This document shows, piece after piece, positions 36,897 to 45,783 of a stretch of DNA of 46,376 nt. Below the pieces are notes generated by a model, which saw only the letters and a list, made by a program, of their open reading frames with translations, was not told the origin of the DNA and ran no database searches. The position numbers were made by a program, and so were the translations under genes. Location of the stretch: assembly GCF_946479965.1 (NCBI RefSeq), contig NZ_CAMLHX010000030.1, forward strand, positions 1 to 46,376, in the 5' to 3' direction. Each line of letters opens with the position of its first letter. The first letter of the stretch is position 1. The stretch comes from an uncultured Mucilaginibacter sp. (lineage in GTDB: Bacteria; Bacteroidota; Bacteroidia; Sphingobacteriales; Sphingobacteriaceae).

Positions 36897-37775
36897 ATGA
36901 ATGTAAAGGAGATAGAGCGGTTAATAAAGATCAGCAGGGAGCGACCGCTGATGCCGGAAACATACATCCCCTGGCAACTGGAGCCGGAGCCTGAGGATAT
37001 TTTTCTGCCGGAGCTGCTTACCTCTTTACAAGGATTAGATATCTACCAAACCCTTACTCCCACACAAAAAACCGAGCTGGGCCGGCACGAGTTGGTGCAA
37101 GTAATTGCCTCGTACGCATGGGGCGAGCTGTTGTTTTGTCTGTTTATGACGCGCCACATGCTTACTTTACCAACTGATAGTGTTGAGCATCAGTTTTTGA
37201 TACGGGAAATGATTGAGGAGCTGCGTCACCAGGAAATGTTTGCACAGGCTATTGCCAAATTGGGCGGGAAACCCCTGCCGCAAAGCCGGCTACATAAATT
37301 CTTTGGCAATTTCAGTAATAAATATCTCCCGGCCGATTACCTTTTTATGGGAAGTGTCTCCGTTGAATTGGTTACAGATGTTTACGGTAATTATGCCCGC
37401 AGGGCACCCGATATTTACCCGGTGATAAAGAAGATGTTTGATCTGCATAATATTGAAGAAGGGCGACATATTCTTTTCACAAAAAGCCTGCTAAACGATT
37501 ATGCGGCCAAAGCAGGAGATATAAAGCGAACATTGTACAGCTATGTAATTCTGTTCAACATATTATTTGTGCGCACCATGTATGTTAAGCGCGAAATATA
37601 TGAGCGCATTGGTATGGAAGATCCTGATGCCGTTTATCAAATCGCCCGCAAAAACTTTAAGCAAAAATTTGCCGATAAATGCCTTGACGATATTATTGAA
37701 TTTGTGAATGAATGGGGTGGCTTTAATAAGCTAACGCGGTTTGCCTGGCGGTTGGTTTTAGGCGCTAAGGTGTAA
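36897..37775 (+). CDS. AurF-like diiron oxygenase family protein
   Basis: A 292-residue protein with the complete seven-ligand diiron set of AurF (p-aminobenzoate N-oxygenase): Glu77 (WGELL), Glu108 and His111 (EELRH), Glu157 (VELVTD), His184, Glu188 and His191 (DLHNIEEGRH). The spacing E-x2-H and H-x3-E-x2-H is exactly that of AurF (Glu136/His139, His223/Glu227/His230). AurF oxidises aromatic amines to nitro groups in antibiotic synthesis, but no natural-product biosynthesis genes are nearby, so the substrate here is unknown. The ferritin-like, mostly helical composition fits the fold. No signal peptide is present. Confidence 0.85.
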   Translation: MNVKEIERLIKISRERPLMPETYIPWQLEPEPEDIFLPELLTSLQGLDIYQTLTPTQKTELGRHELVQVIASYAWGELLFCLFMTRHMLTLPTDSVEHQFLIREMIEELRHQEMFAQAIAKLGGKPLPQSRLHKFFGNFSNKYLPADYLFMGSVSVELVTDVYGNYARRAPDIYPVIKKMFDLHNIEEGRHILFTKSLLNDYAAKAGDIKRTLYSYVILFNILFVRTMYVKREIYERIGMEDPDAVYQIARKNFKQKFADKCLDDIIEFVNEWGGFNKLTRFAWRLVLGAKV

Positions 37776-37871
37776 ACAACCATTTTATTGAGGCATTACC
37801 AACCACTCCTCCATTAATTAGCATTGCTTTTATGCGGCTTTTGTTTACCTTCCAAACGCCAATTATTATTA

Positions 37872-39137
37872 ATGCCCAAATATATTCTTAGCTTACTTTT
37901 ATTATTTGCTGTCGCGATAGCGTCGGCGCATCCTATGCCGGCATCAGTAGTTAAGCTATCCGTTATGGATGGTTATATTAAAGGCGAGGCGAAAATGCCC
38001 CTGCCCGAATTGGAAAGTGCCATTGATCACCCCATTAGCAATATCACTACTGACCCATTTTTTAGGCTCTACTTTGCACAACACATTAAGGCCTATACAG
38101 GCGGAAATAACTGGCGCACCACTATAACATCCGTTAAAGTTACGACCACGCATGATGATGCTGTGGGTAAATATCAGCAGGTAGAGCTAACCTTTGAATT
38201 GAAACCAGCCGAGCCCATCGATCTCCGCAAGTTCACTTTCGCTTATGACGTTATTCTGCACCAGGTTGTAACACATGAAGTCTTGGTACTGCTACAACAG
38301 GATTGGTACAACGGCATAAACGAAGAAAGCGCTGCGCGTGTAATAGGTACTATTAAGCTGGATGTACCCAGTGGTAAAATATATCCCTTAGCCATCTCCC
38401 TTGAAAAAGGCAGCGCATGGAAAGGCTTCACCAGCATGTTAAACTTAGGCATGCAGCATATAAAAGAGGGCACAGACCATCTGCTGTTTTTGATCGTGCT
38501 TTTACTGCCCGCTATGCTCATCGCCCAAAATAAAAAGTGGGGAGGCTTTGGCGGCCTTAAATACAGTCTTAAAAACCTGGTAAAAATAGTTACTGCTTTT
38601 ACTATCGGGCATTCCATTACGCTGCTTTTATGCGCTTCGGGATGGTTGACGGTACCTTCTCAACCGATTGAGATATTGATCGCTTGTTCCATATTGGTAT
38701 CCGCTGCGCATGCCGTCCGTCCATTGTTTCCGGGCAGGGAAGTTTATATAGCGGCGGGTTTTGGATTGATCCACGGTATGGCTTTCGCGTCCGTTTTAGC
38801 GGGGCTTGACCTGAATGTAAGCACGCTGGCGCTAAGTATTCTCGGATTCAATTTGGGCATTGAGCTGATGCAGCTTTTTATTATCCTGATAATTGCGCCC
38901 TGGCTGATATTGTTAAGCAGAACCAACTTTTATAAATGGGTAAGCGTGCCTGCTGCCCTATTCGCGGCGGTTGCCGCTTTAGGCTGGATCGCGGAGCGGG
39001 TAAGCGGCAATTCCAACATGGTGACCGTCGCCATAAATGACCTTACGCCCTACGCTCCGCGACTAATAATTTTATTAGCTATAGCTGCCTGCCTGTTCAG
39101 CATCAAATTAAACCGTGCCGAGCCGGTTGACAAGTAA
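37872..39137 (+). CDS. HupE/UreJ-like membrane protein
   Basis: A 421-residue protein. The start at 37872 (MPKYILSLLLLFAVAIASAHPMP) gives a signal peptide; an upstream extension to 37824 is not supported. An extracytoplasmic domain of about 170 residues precedes the C-terminal HupE/UreJ_2 domain of six or seven membrane helices. Its conserved histidines are seen in HIKEGTDHLLF, FTIGHSITLL and GLIHGMAFAS. Such proteins are linked to metal (nickel or cobalt) uptake in other bacteria; metal and role here are not proven. It is 45 nt before a DUF3500 gene on the same strand. Confidence 0.87.
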   Translation: MPKYILSLLLLFAVAIASAHPMPASVVKLSVMDGYIKGEAKMPLPELESAIDHPISNITTDPFFRLYFAQHIKAYTGGNNWRTTITSVKVTTTHDDAVGKYQQVELTFELKPAEPIDLRKFTFAYDVILHQVVTHEVLVLLQQDWYNGINEESAARVIGTIKLDVPSGKIYPLAISLEKGSAWKGFTSMLNLGMQHIKEGTDHLLFLIVLLLPAMLIAQNKKWGGFGGLKYSLKNLVKIVTAFTIGHSITLLLCASGWLTVPSQPIEILIACSILVSAAHAVRPLFPGREVYIAAGFGLIHGMAFASVLAGLDLNVSTLALSILGFNLGIELMQLFIILIIAPWLILLSRTNFYKWVSVPAALFAAVAALGWIAERVSGNSNMVTVAINDLTPYAPRLIILLAIAACLFSIKLNRAEPVDK

Positions 39138-39182
39138 TAAAAAAACTATATTTACTCTCTGTAAACCAATTAAATACCTTTT

Positions 39183-40292
39183 ATGGCATCATCTGTTACC
39201 GCGCGGTTAAATCCCGCAGCAAATAATATACTTTTTTTAAGTGTGGCTTCTATATTGGCCGCAGGTTTTTTTATGCTGCCGGGTAAGCCCAATAATACTT
39301 ATCAAAGCGCGGCACCTGTTGCTGTTATCGCTCCGGATTGTGCCAAAGCAAAAGGCATTGCAAAAGTGGCTTGCCTGGCCGAAAATTTTAAAGCAATGCT
39401 TAACGCTGAGCAGTTGGCTAAGTTGCAACTACCCTACTCAAAAGCTGATGCGCAGAAATGGAGTAACCTGCCGGCTACCTTCCCTACTGCCAAGCGCATT
39501 GGTATTAAGTTTGGCGATTTAACACCCGAGCAATTGCAGGCCGCCATGGCGCTGCTAAAAGAAGTATCGGGTACAGGCGCTAACGAGGGTTATGATGAAA
39601 TGGTACAATTACGCAATGCCGATGACTACCTGGCTATTAAAAAGTCGAGTGATTACGGATCAGGCAATTATTATATGGCATTTTTAGGTACACCATCTGC
39701 AAGCGGTACGTTTGAAATCCAGTACGGCGGTCACCACACTGCTTTTGCCAATACCTATAAAGATGGTGCCTTAATAGGCGCTACGCCATCCTTCCGCGGT
39801 GCCGAGCCCTTTGGCAAGTTTGAGCAAAATGGCCGCAGTAACGAGCCTATGGTGCAGGAGCATGCCGCCTTTGCCGCAATATTAGCCTCGCTTACACCAG
39901 AGCAGCAGCAAGCCGCAAGGTTAACCAACACCTTTAGAGATATAGTACTCGGCCCCAATAAAGACGGGCAGTTTCCCGCTACACCATTGGGTATAAAATG
40001 CAGCACCTTAACATCTGCACAAAAAAAGCTGGTGATAGCTGCCATTAATACCTACACCGATGATATTGGCGAAAAAGAGGCGGCGGCTTACCTGAAAAAA
40101 TATACTAAAGAGTTGGATAATACCTACCTGTCATTCACCGGAACTAACGAGTTTATAACCCGTAATGATTATATGCGTTTGGATGGGCCTTCGTTGTGGA
40201 TTGAGTATGTTAGTCAGAATGGTGTTGTTTATGCAGGCATTCACCCGCACTCGGTTTGGAGGGATAAAACGAGTGATTACGGGGGAATGTAA
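39183..40292 (+). CDS. DUF3500 domain exported protein
   Basis: A 369-residue protein. A hydrophobic segment at about residues 15-33 (ILFLSVASILAAGFFML) is a signal or anchor. The rest is a DUF3500 domain; clear features include the QYGGHHTAFANTY and EYVSQNGVVYAGIHPHSVWRD segments rich in His that could bind metal. The family is found next to HupE/UreJ-like proteins in other genomes as recalled, and the pair here suits a shared role, but function is unknown. It precedes the long intergenic region by its stop. Confidence 0.8.
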   Translation: MASSVTARLNPAANNILFLSVASILAAGFFMLPGKPNNTYQSAAPVAVIAPDCAKAKGIAKVACLAENFKAMLNAEQLAKLQLPYSKADAQKWSNLPATFPTAKRIGIKFGDLTPEQLQAAMALLKEVSGTGANEGYDEMVQLRNADDYLAIKKSSDYGSGNYYMAFLGTPSASGTFEIQYGGHHTAFANTYKDGALIGATPSFRGAEPFGKFEQNGRSNEPMVQEHAAFAAILASLTPEQQQAARLTNTFRDIVLGPNKDGQFPATPLGIKCSTLTSAQKKLVIAAINTYTDDIGEKEAAAYLKKYTKELDNTYLSFTGTNEFITRNDYMRLDGPSLWIEYVSQNGVVYAGIHPHSVWRDKTSDYGGM

Positions 40293-40727
40293 GATTAGTT
40301 CATGGTTGGTAGTTCATGGCTCATAGTGAAGAACTACTATAGTTGTCATTGCGCGGATTTAAAGTCGTTCACACGAAAAAGTGTTGCAAGACCTTGCGAA
40401 AAGTCTAATTACATTTACAGGTTATAAATTGTTCGTTTACAGAATTTTATAATTAAATAAGTGAACATAGTATTATAAAACGTGAATATATTGGTGTTGC
40501 AAAGTGTTGCATGTTTACACATTTAAATTTTATAAAAATCTAATTATAAATCAGATACAAAAAACGCCGTTGCAAGTGTTGCAAAGTGTTGTATATTTTT
40601 CTGCAACACCTCGTTTTTGTCGGCCCATCTAAATTCGCATTTTTCCGACCTTAATCTTTAACAACTAATGCTTAATCTCTACTCACTAATTACTAATTTA
40701 GCTGCCTTATAAAACAGGGAGAAAGAA
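40293..40727. other. Long intergenic region upstream of the helicase gene
   Basis: About 435 bases without a gene. It begins with short direct repeats of GTTCATGG (40300-40318), holds a cluster of GTGTTGCAA words (described separately) and is AT-rich (tracts of TATAAAA) in the middle. No tRNA, RNA gene or transposase was recognised. Confidence 0.65.
40494..40593. repeat. Phased GTGTTGCAA direct repeats
   Basis: GTGTTGCAAA GTGTTGCA at 40494-40511 and a second pair (GTTGCAA then GTGTTGCAAA GTGTTGTA) at 40569-40593 show 10-nt period. A lone copy lies at 40381-40389 and an inverted TGCAACAC at 40602-40609. Phasing at one helical turn is the pattern of a tandem protein-binding site, but this is only inferred. 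Confidence 0.65.
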
Positions 40728-43013
40728 TTGGATTACTTAGCGGGATTGAATACCGAACAGCGGGCGGCCGTGCAGCAAATACGCGGGCCGGTAATGATAA
40801 TTGCCGGTGCAGGTTCGGGTAAAACAAGGGTTATAACTTACAGGGTGGCGCACCTTATTGCCAACGGGGTCGATCCGTTTAATATACTGGTACTTACCTT
40901 TACCAACAAAGCCGCACGTGAAATGCGCGAGCGTATAACACACCTGGTAGGCCCCGAGGCCAAGAACATCTGGATGGGTACCTTCCACTCTGTTTTTGCC
41001 AAATTACTGCGTGTTGAGGCCGACAAGATCGGCTACCCCAACAACTTTACCATATACGATACCGACGACAGCAAAAGCGTTTACAGGGCCGTTTTAAAAG
41101 AAATGAACCTTGACGACAAGCTGTACAGTGTAAACTTTGTACTGAACCGTGTCTCTGCTGCAAAAAACAACCTGGTATCATGGCAGGAGTATCAAAATAA
41201 TGAGCAGATACAAGCCGACGACTTTGCAAGCGGCCGGGGAATGCTGGGTAAGATATACGAAACCTATGTAAACCGCTGCTTCCGCGCCGGCGCCATGGAT
41301 TTTGATGATCTGCTTTTTAAAACCAACGAGCTTTTAAAGCTTTACCCTGATGTGCTAAACAAGTACCAGCACAAGTTTAAATTTTTAATGGTTGATGAGT
41401 ATCAGGATACCAACTTTTCGCAATACCTGATAGTAAAGAAACTGGCTGCGGTTAACGAGAATATCTGTGTGGTGGGTGATGACGCGCAAAGTATCTACGC
41501 CTTCCGTGGTGCCAACATCCAGAACATACTCAACTTTGAGAAAGATTACCCGGATCTGAAAATATTTAAGCTGGAGCAGAATTATCGCTCTACCCAAAAT
41601 ATTGTAAATGTTGCCAACAGTATTATTGCCAACAACAAAGAGCAGCTTAAAAAGAACGTTTTTTCTGAAAAAGAAGCCGGTGACCGTATAAAGGTTATGC
41701 GTGCCTTTAGCGATAACGAAGAGGGTAAGATAGTTGCGGACGGCATTATGCAGGAACGTAGCACCAAGGGCCTTAAATGGCATGATTTTGCCATCCTGTA
41801 CCGCACCAACGCGCAATCACGCTCTATGGAGGAAGCTTTGCGTAAGCTGGGTATTCCTTACAAAATTTATGGAGGCCTCTCCTTCTATCAACGTAAAGAA
41901 ATAAAGGATCTGATAGCCTACTTCAGGCTTACTTTTAACCCTAACGATGAAGAAGCGCTTAAGCGGGTTATTAACTACCCTAAACGCGGTATCGGCGATA
42001 CTACCGTTGACAGGATAATTGTAGCAGCCGACAAATTCCAGCTTAGTCCGTTTGAAATCATACTAGAGGCGCCACGTTACCTTGAAAAAGCGCCGGCACA
42101 ACTGATGGCTTTCGCAACCATGATACAGAGCTTCCAGGTGCTTACCAAAACGCAGACGGCTTATGAGGCGGCTTTGTATATTGCACAGCACTCAGGCTTG
42201 CTTAAGGATCTTTACGAGGATAAATCTGTTGAGGGCCTTAACCGTTATGAGAATATTCAAGAATTACTGAATGGTATTAAAGAGTTTAGCGAACGCGAGG
42301 ACCTTGAAGAAAAAGGCTTGGACGTTTTTATGCAGGATATTGCTTTGCTTACCAATGATGATAACGATAAAAACAAGGATGCCGACACAGTATCCCTCAT
42401 GACAATACACTCCTCAAAAGGTCTGGAGTTTCCGCAGGTGTACGTTGTTGGTTTGGAGGAAAATCTTTTCCCTTCGCAAATGGCGCTTAACTCGCGCAGC
42501 GACCTTGAAGAAGAACGCCGGCTTTTTTACGTGGCCATTACCCGGGCAGAAAGCAAGTTATCATTAAGCTATGCCACGTCCCGCTTTAAATTCGGCACAT
42601 TGATAAGCTGCGAACCGAGCCGCTTTTTGGACGAAATAGACGCACAGTACCTTGAGTTAGACTTTACCGCCAAACCGGCTGCTGGCAGCAACACATCTTA
42701 CGATGATGAGCGTACCGCCTGGGGCCGCAGCGATAGTTTTTCCAAACCCAAGCCTAAAACCACTGCAAGTGCACCCATAAAAACCACGTCCATATTAGCA
42801 AAGGCACATGTACCCTCGGCTAATTTTAAACCGTCCGACACATCCAACCTGCAAGTAGGCATGGAAGTAGAGCACGAGCGGTTTGGCTTTGGTAAGGTGA
42901 TAAGTATGGAAGGCAACAAACCCGATATCAAGGCCACTATTTTCTTTAAAGAGATTGGACAAAAACAATTGTTACTGAAATTTGCCAAGCTATCAATAGT
43001 AACCAATAATTAA
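40728..43013 (+). CDS. pcrA: ATP-dependent DNA helicase, UvrD/PcrA type
   Basis: A 761-residue superfamily 1A helicase. Walker A AGAGSGKT is at residues 26-33, followed by FTNKAAREMRER (motif Ia), VDEYQDTN (Walker B), VVGDDAQSIYAFRGA (motif III), QNYRST (motif IV), IHSSKGLEFPQV and RRLFYVAITRAE (motifs V/VI). The C-terminal tail has a PcrA-type segment (VEHERFGFGKVISMEG). It unwinds DNA in nucleotide excision and replication-conflict repair. The start is TTG at 40728, preceded by the purine-rich GGGAGAAAG; no ATG fits the conserved N-terminus DYLAGLNTEQRAAV. A terminator hairpin follows at 43023. Confidence 0.95.
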   Translation: MDYLAGLNTEQRAAVQQIRGPVMIIAGAGSGKTRVITYRVAHLIANGVDPFNILVLTFTNKAAREMRERITHLVGPEAKNIWMGTFHSVFAKLLRVEADKIGYPNNFTIYDTDDSKSVYRAVLKEMNLDDKLYSVNFVLNRVSAAKNNLVSWQEYQNNEQIQADDFASGRGMLGKIYETYVNRCFRAGAMDFDDLLFKTNELLKLYPDVLNKYQHKFKFLMVDEYQDTNFSQYLIVKKLAAVNENICVVGDDAQSIYAFRGANIQNILNFEKDYPDLKIFKLEQNYRSTQNIVNVANSIIANNKEQLKKNVFSEKEAGDRIKVMRAFSDNEEGKIVADGIMQERSTKGLKWHDFAILYRTNAQSRSMEEALRKLGIPYKIYGGLSFYQRKEIKDLIAYFRLTFNPNDEEALKRVINYPKRGIGDTTVDRIIVAADKFQLSPFEIILEAPRYLEKAPAQLMAFATMIQSFQVLTKTQTAYEAALYIAQHSGLLKDLYEDKSVEGLNRYENIQELLNGIKEFSEREDLEEKGLDVFMQDIALLTNDDNDKNKDADTVSLMTIHSSKGLEFPQVYVVGLEENLFPSQMALNSRSDLEEERRLFYVAITRAESKLSLSYATSRFKFGTLISCEPSRFLDEIDAQYLELDFTAKPAAGSNTSYDDERTAWGRSDSFSKPKPKTTASAPIKTTSILAKAHVPSANFKPSDTSNLQVGMEVEHERFGFGKVISMEGNKPDIKATIFFKEIGQKQLLLKFAKLSIVTNN

Positions 43014-43022
43014 GCTTACCCT

Positions 43023-43050
43023 GTTTTTGGGGAAGCAATTCCCCAAAAAC
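43023..43050 (+). terminator. Terminator-like hairpin after the helicase gene
   Basis: A 12-bp perfect inverted repeat (GTTTTTGGGGAA and complement) with a GCAA tetraloop starts 10 nt after the helicase stop. A-U pairs in the stem replace a clear 3' U-tract, so termination is likely but not certain. Confidence 0.7.
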
Positions 43051-43162
43051 ACATCCCATAAACCTACTTTTTTGCTTCTTAAGTTAAATATGCCTTATAA
43101 TTAACATGGCATGCCTTTTGGTTTCGTAATAGCAACCCCAAATTTTTCACAATTAAACTATT

Positions 43163-43537
43163 ATGACCATGAACGAAAATTTGAAAAAGAAAAACAACAA
43201 GAATGTAGGCAAAAACATTCGCGCTTTCCGCCATCAAAATGGCTGGAGCCAGGAAGATGTGGCTAATAAACTGGGTATATCCATACCTGCATTCTCTAAA
43301 ATTGAAACGGGTGTTACTGATATTAATCTTTCGCGCCTTGAGCAGATAGCTAATATCTATGAGGTGGATGTAGTGCAAATATTATCATTGGAGGCAGAGC
43401 AGTCTATTGAGCAGCAGCCCTCAAATTTAAGTATCATTCAAAAGAAATTGGTCGACCGCGAATCAGAAATAGTAAACCTGCAACGCAAGGTTATTTTATT
43501 GTATGAAGAGTTGCGCAATAGTAAAGTAACTTCATAA
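43163..43537 (+). CDS. XRE-family transcriptional regulator with C-terminal coiled coil
   Basis: A 124-residue protein. A helix-turn-helix of the Cro/C1 type spans about residues 15-72 (IRAFRHQNGWSQEDVANKLGISIPAFSKIETGVTDINLSRLEQIANIYEVDVVQIL). Instead of a metabolite-binding domain it has a Gln/Glu/Ser-rich linker and a short coiled coil (about 90-118), suited to dimerisation. Regulatory targets are unknown. The start could be at 43163 or at the next ATG 6 nt on. Neighbour genes give no clear clue. Confidence 0.85.
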   Translation: MTMNENLKKKNNKNVGKNIRAFRHQNGWSQEDVANKLGISIPAFSKIETGVTDINLSRLEQIANIYEVDVVQILSLEAEQSIEQQPSNLSIIQKKLVDRESEIVNLQRKVILLYEELRNSKVTS

Positions 43538-43683
43538 CAAAGCACAGTTAGCGCTGCCAACTGAATTAACGAAATTGATTTACGAATTAATGTACAGTCT
43601 TGCAACCACATTGGTTTGGCCTGGTTTTGGCTCGTTACTAGTTGATATGGAATTGTAAGTAAAATCTGAAATACGGCGAGGTC

Positions 43684-43971
43684 ATGGCTAACTATTTAAT
43701 ATCAACACAGGCGGGCGATGGAGCAAGTGCGGACATTATACATGATGCTGACTCAAAATTAAAGGTTAAGGCAATAAATTTATTGCGTTCGGTATTTACG
43801 CCGAGTAAAGGCGAGGTAAGGTTTTTTGTAACGGCCGGTGAGGAAAAAATAGCATTTGAAACCCGCGGCTACAGACGCCACAGGCGGGACCTTATTTTAC
43901 ATATGATATCGTGGTACTGCGCTTACGCCGGTTGGATTGAGACAGCAACTATACACCCCCACATGCCCTAA
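43684..43971 (+). CDS. Hypothetical protein
   Basis: A 95-residue soluble protein with no signal or membrane segment and no recognised family. The middle (LRSVFTPSKGEVRFFVTAGEEKIAFETRGYRRHRRDL) is basic and the C-terminus is rich in aromatic residues (MISWYCAYAGWIETATIHPHMP). The codon use looks like that of neighbouring genes, which supports it being real. It is preceded by 146 nt and ends 14 nt before the stop of the convergent TPR gene. Confidence 0.55.
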   Translation: MANYLISTQAGDGASADIIHDADSKLKVKAINLLRSVFTPSKGEVRFFVTAGEEKIAFETRGYRRHRRDLILHMISWYCAYAGWIETATIHPHMP

Positions 43972-43985
43972 TTTATTGTTAATAG

Positions 43986-45422
43986 CTAGGATTCCTCCGC
44001 TTCCGGATCGTGCAGCATATCACTCATCTCAATTATCTTATCATCAATTTCTGATACGCATTTACCCATCAGGCTTATACATTCAGCCTGATCAACTAAC
44101 GACTCACTTTCCAGGTTCATAAGCCCTTTAAGCGTAGCAATAGGGCCGCGTATTTGGTGCGACAGGTAAGATGAGTACTCTGATAGTTTTCTGTTTTTTG
44201 CCTGCAGATCTTGGGTTCTTTCGTCAATTATTTCTTCCAAATGATGGTTAATTCGGTCAAGGTTGTCCTTTTGCCTGGATACCTCTTCATTCAATTCCTG
44301 TAGTTTTAAATTGGTAACGGCTTTGCGCCTAACGTTTGTTATTAAAAGACCAACTACAATCAATAAAAGGGCAGCCACTAATGTAACCGCCCAAAATTTT
44401 ATGCGAGATTTTTCTTCATTAGCCTGTGCCTGTGCTGCATCAATTACACGGTCCTGCTCCTTTTGCTGTAAAGTTAGCAGAGTTGAATTTCCTGCTTTAT
44501 AACTAAGACTATCCCGCTGGTATATTTCAATTAGCTGATTAAGTGCCTTTTCATAATCTCCCCGTTTTCGTTCCAACTCATATCGCGAATGCTTATATTC
44601 ATAAATATTCTTATTATTCTTAGCGCTGTCAATTAGCATTGAATAAGTTTCGCCTTCGGTAATATATTTTTCAGCGTCGCTAAACTTGCTTTGTGCAATG
44701 TAAATATCAGTAAGCGTCATGTTGATCGCCGCGATAGATGCATGCATGTCCATACGTTTTGCGTCTTTATTTGCCTGCAACAATAACTCTTCGGCTTTTT
44801 TGTAATCACGTAGTTTATAGTAAATATCACCCAGGTTTTCAAGACACTGAACAAGGTTTACAGAGTCTTTGAGCTGTTTAAAAAGGTCGTGACTTTTATT
44901 GTAAGATAAGAGAGCTTTATTATAGCTATTAGTCCGGTTATAAATATTACCCATGTTTAGTTGTAAAGAAGCTATCAGTTTTTTATCTGCATACTTCTCG
45001 GCAATTTCCTGCGCCTGGTTAAAATATTCTATCGCTTTTACGTAATCAACTGTTTGATAAAGATTACCTATATTATTCAATACCTTGGCAATGCCGCGTT
45101 CATCATTAATTTTCTTGAACATATCCCATGCGCTAAAATAAGAATTGTAGGCACTGTCAAGTTTATTTAAATAGTATTCGCCAATGCCCTTTATACGATA
45201 AGACTCTGCGATACCGGCGGTATAGTTTAGTTGCACAGCTATTATACGAGCTCTTTCAGCTTCAGCTACAGTTGCGCGGGGCTTTGTAAAGCGATTGGCG
45301 TACGCGCTTTTATTTAGGGCAATAACTTCGGCGGTATCTTTTGGCGTAACTTCCTTAGTATTATACCCGTATACAGTTGTTGTAAGTATTATAAAAACAA
45401 GGAAAGCGTAAGTTTTCTTCAT
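43986..45422 (-). CDS. TPR sensor-like protein with DHp domain but no kinase catalytic domain
   Basis: A 478-residue protein. The N-terminus MKKTYAFLVFIILTTTVYG is a signal peptide. About residues 40-300 are tandem tetratricopeptide repeats predicted to be outside the cytoplasm, followed by one membrane helix (FWAVTLVAALLLIVVGLLITNV, about 345-367), a coiled coil, and a histidine-kinase DHp domain whose H-box is SSYLSHQIRGPIATL with His422. The protein then stops 56 residues after His422, so the HATPase_c domain (N, G1 and G2 boxes) of a true kinase is absent, and no remnant follows. It may receive phosphate from a partner kinase or act as a signalling scaffold; that is inference. It is divergent from the three small peptide genes, sharing the 361-nt region 45423-45783. 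Confidence 0.9.
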   Translation of the reverse strand: MKKTYAFLVFIILTTTVYGYNTKEVTPKDTAEVIALNKSAYANRFTKPRATVAEAERARIIAVQLNYTAGIAESYRIKGIGEYYLNKLDSAYNSYFSAWDMFKKINDERGIAKVLNNIGNLYQTVDYVKAIEYFNQAQEIAEKYADKKLIASLQLNMGNIYNRTNSYNKALLSYNKSHDLFKQLKDSVNLVQCLENLGDIYYKLRDYKKAEELLLQANKDAKRMDMHASIAAINMTLTDIYIAQSKFSDAEKYITEGETYSMLIDSAKNNKNIYEYKHSRYELERKRGDYEKALNQLIEIYQRDSLSYKAGNSTLLTLQQKEQDRVIDAAQAQANEEKSRIKFWAVTLVAALLLIVVGLLITNVRRKAVTNLKLQELNEEVSRQKDNLDRINHHLEEIIDERTQDLQAKNRKLSEYSSYLSHQIRGPIATLKGLMNLESESLVDQAECISLMGKCVSEIDDKIIEMSDMLHDPEAEES

Positions 45423-45533
45423 TAAAGCACCTTTACGGTTAATTATGGTGAAAGTTATAAATATTACCTAAATATATCACTGTTTCAATAAAAAATATGA
45501 TTAGGAGTATTAAAAAAATATATTTCATTTTTC

Positions 45534-45563
45534 TTTGCAATTAACAAAACCTGTATATATTTG
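45534..45563 (+). promoter_or_regulatory. Bacteroidota-type promoter upstream of peptide genes (P1)
   Basis: TTTG at 45534-45537, an 18-nt spacer and TATATTTG at 45556-45563 match the -33 TTTG / -7 TAnnTTTG pattern well. It would give a leader of roughly 210 nt before the first peptide ATG. Confidence 0.55.
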
Positions 45564-45697
45564 TGACTGATAACTATTTGAAAACCAGATATCTATGACA
45601 GCTTAAAAAAAGACAAAAAAACTCGGTATTGAATAAAAATTAAAAAATAACAATTTTTTCAGGATAGGTTTTAGAAAAGCAAAACAGACCTGACGGA

Positions 45698-45705
45698 TAA
45701 ATTTG
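45698..45705 (+). promoter_or_regulatory. Second candidate -7 box (P2)
   Basis: TAAATTTG matches TAnnTTTG and lies 78 nt before the first peptide ATG. The upstream element is weak, so it is less certain than P1. Confidence 0.3.
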
Positions 45706-45783
45706 AACTATTCGTTAACTAATAATTAACACAGATAATTTATAAAATATTAATTATATTAAAAATTTAAATAATTACGACAT

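Larger units (their letters stand above)
45423..45783. other. Divergent control region between the TPR gene and the peptide genes
   Basis: About 360 AT-rich bases holding candidate promoters for both directions. Two plus-strand Bacteroidota-type promoter candidates are listed separately; the minus-strand side has a weaker TATATTTA. No gene or RNA was recognised in it. Confidence 0.6.

Noticed and set aside
43590..43658. 22-codon ORF between the XRE and orphan genes
   Set aside because: No signal peptide, no NILATAD-like end and no other support; too short to separate from chance.
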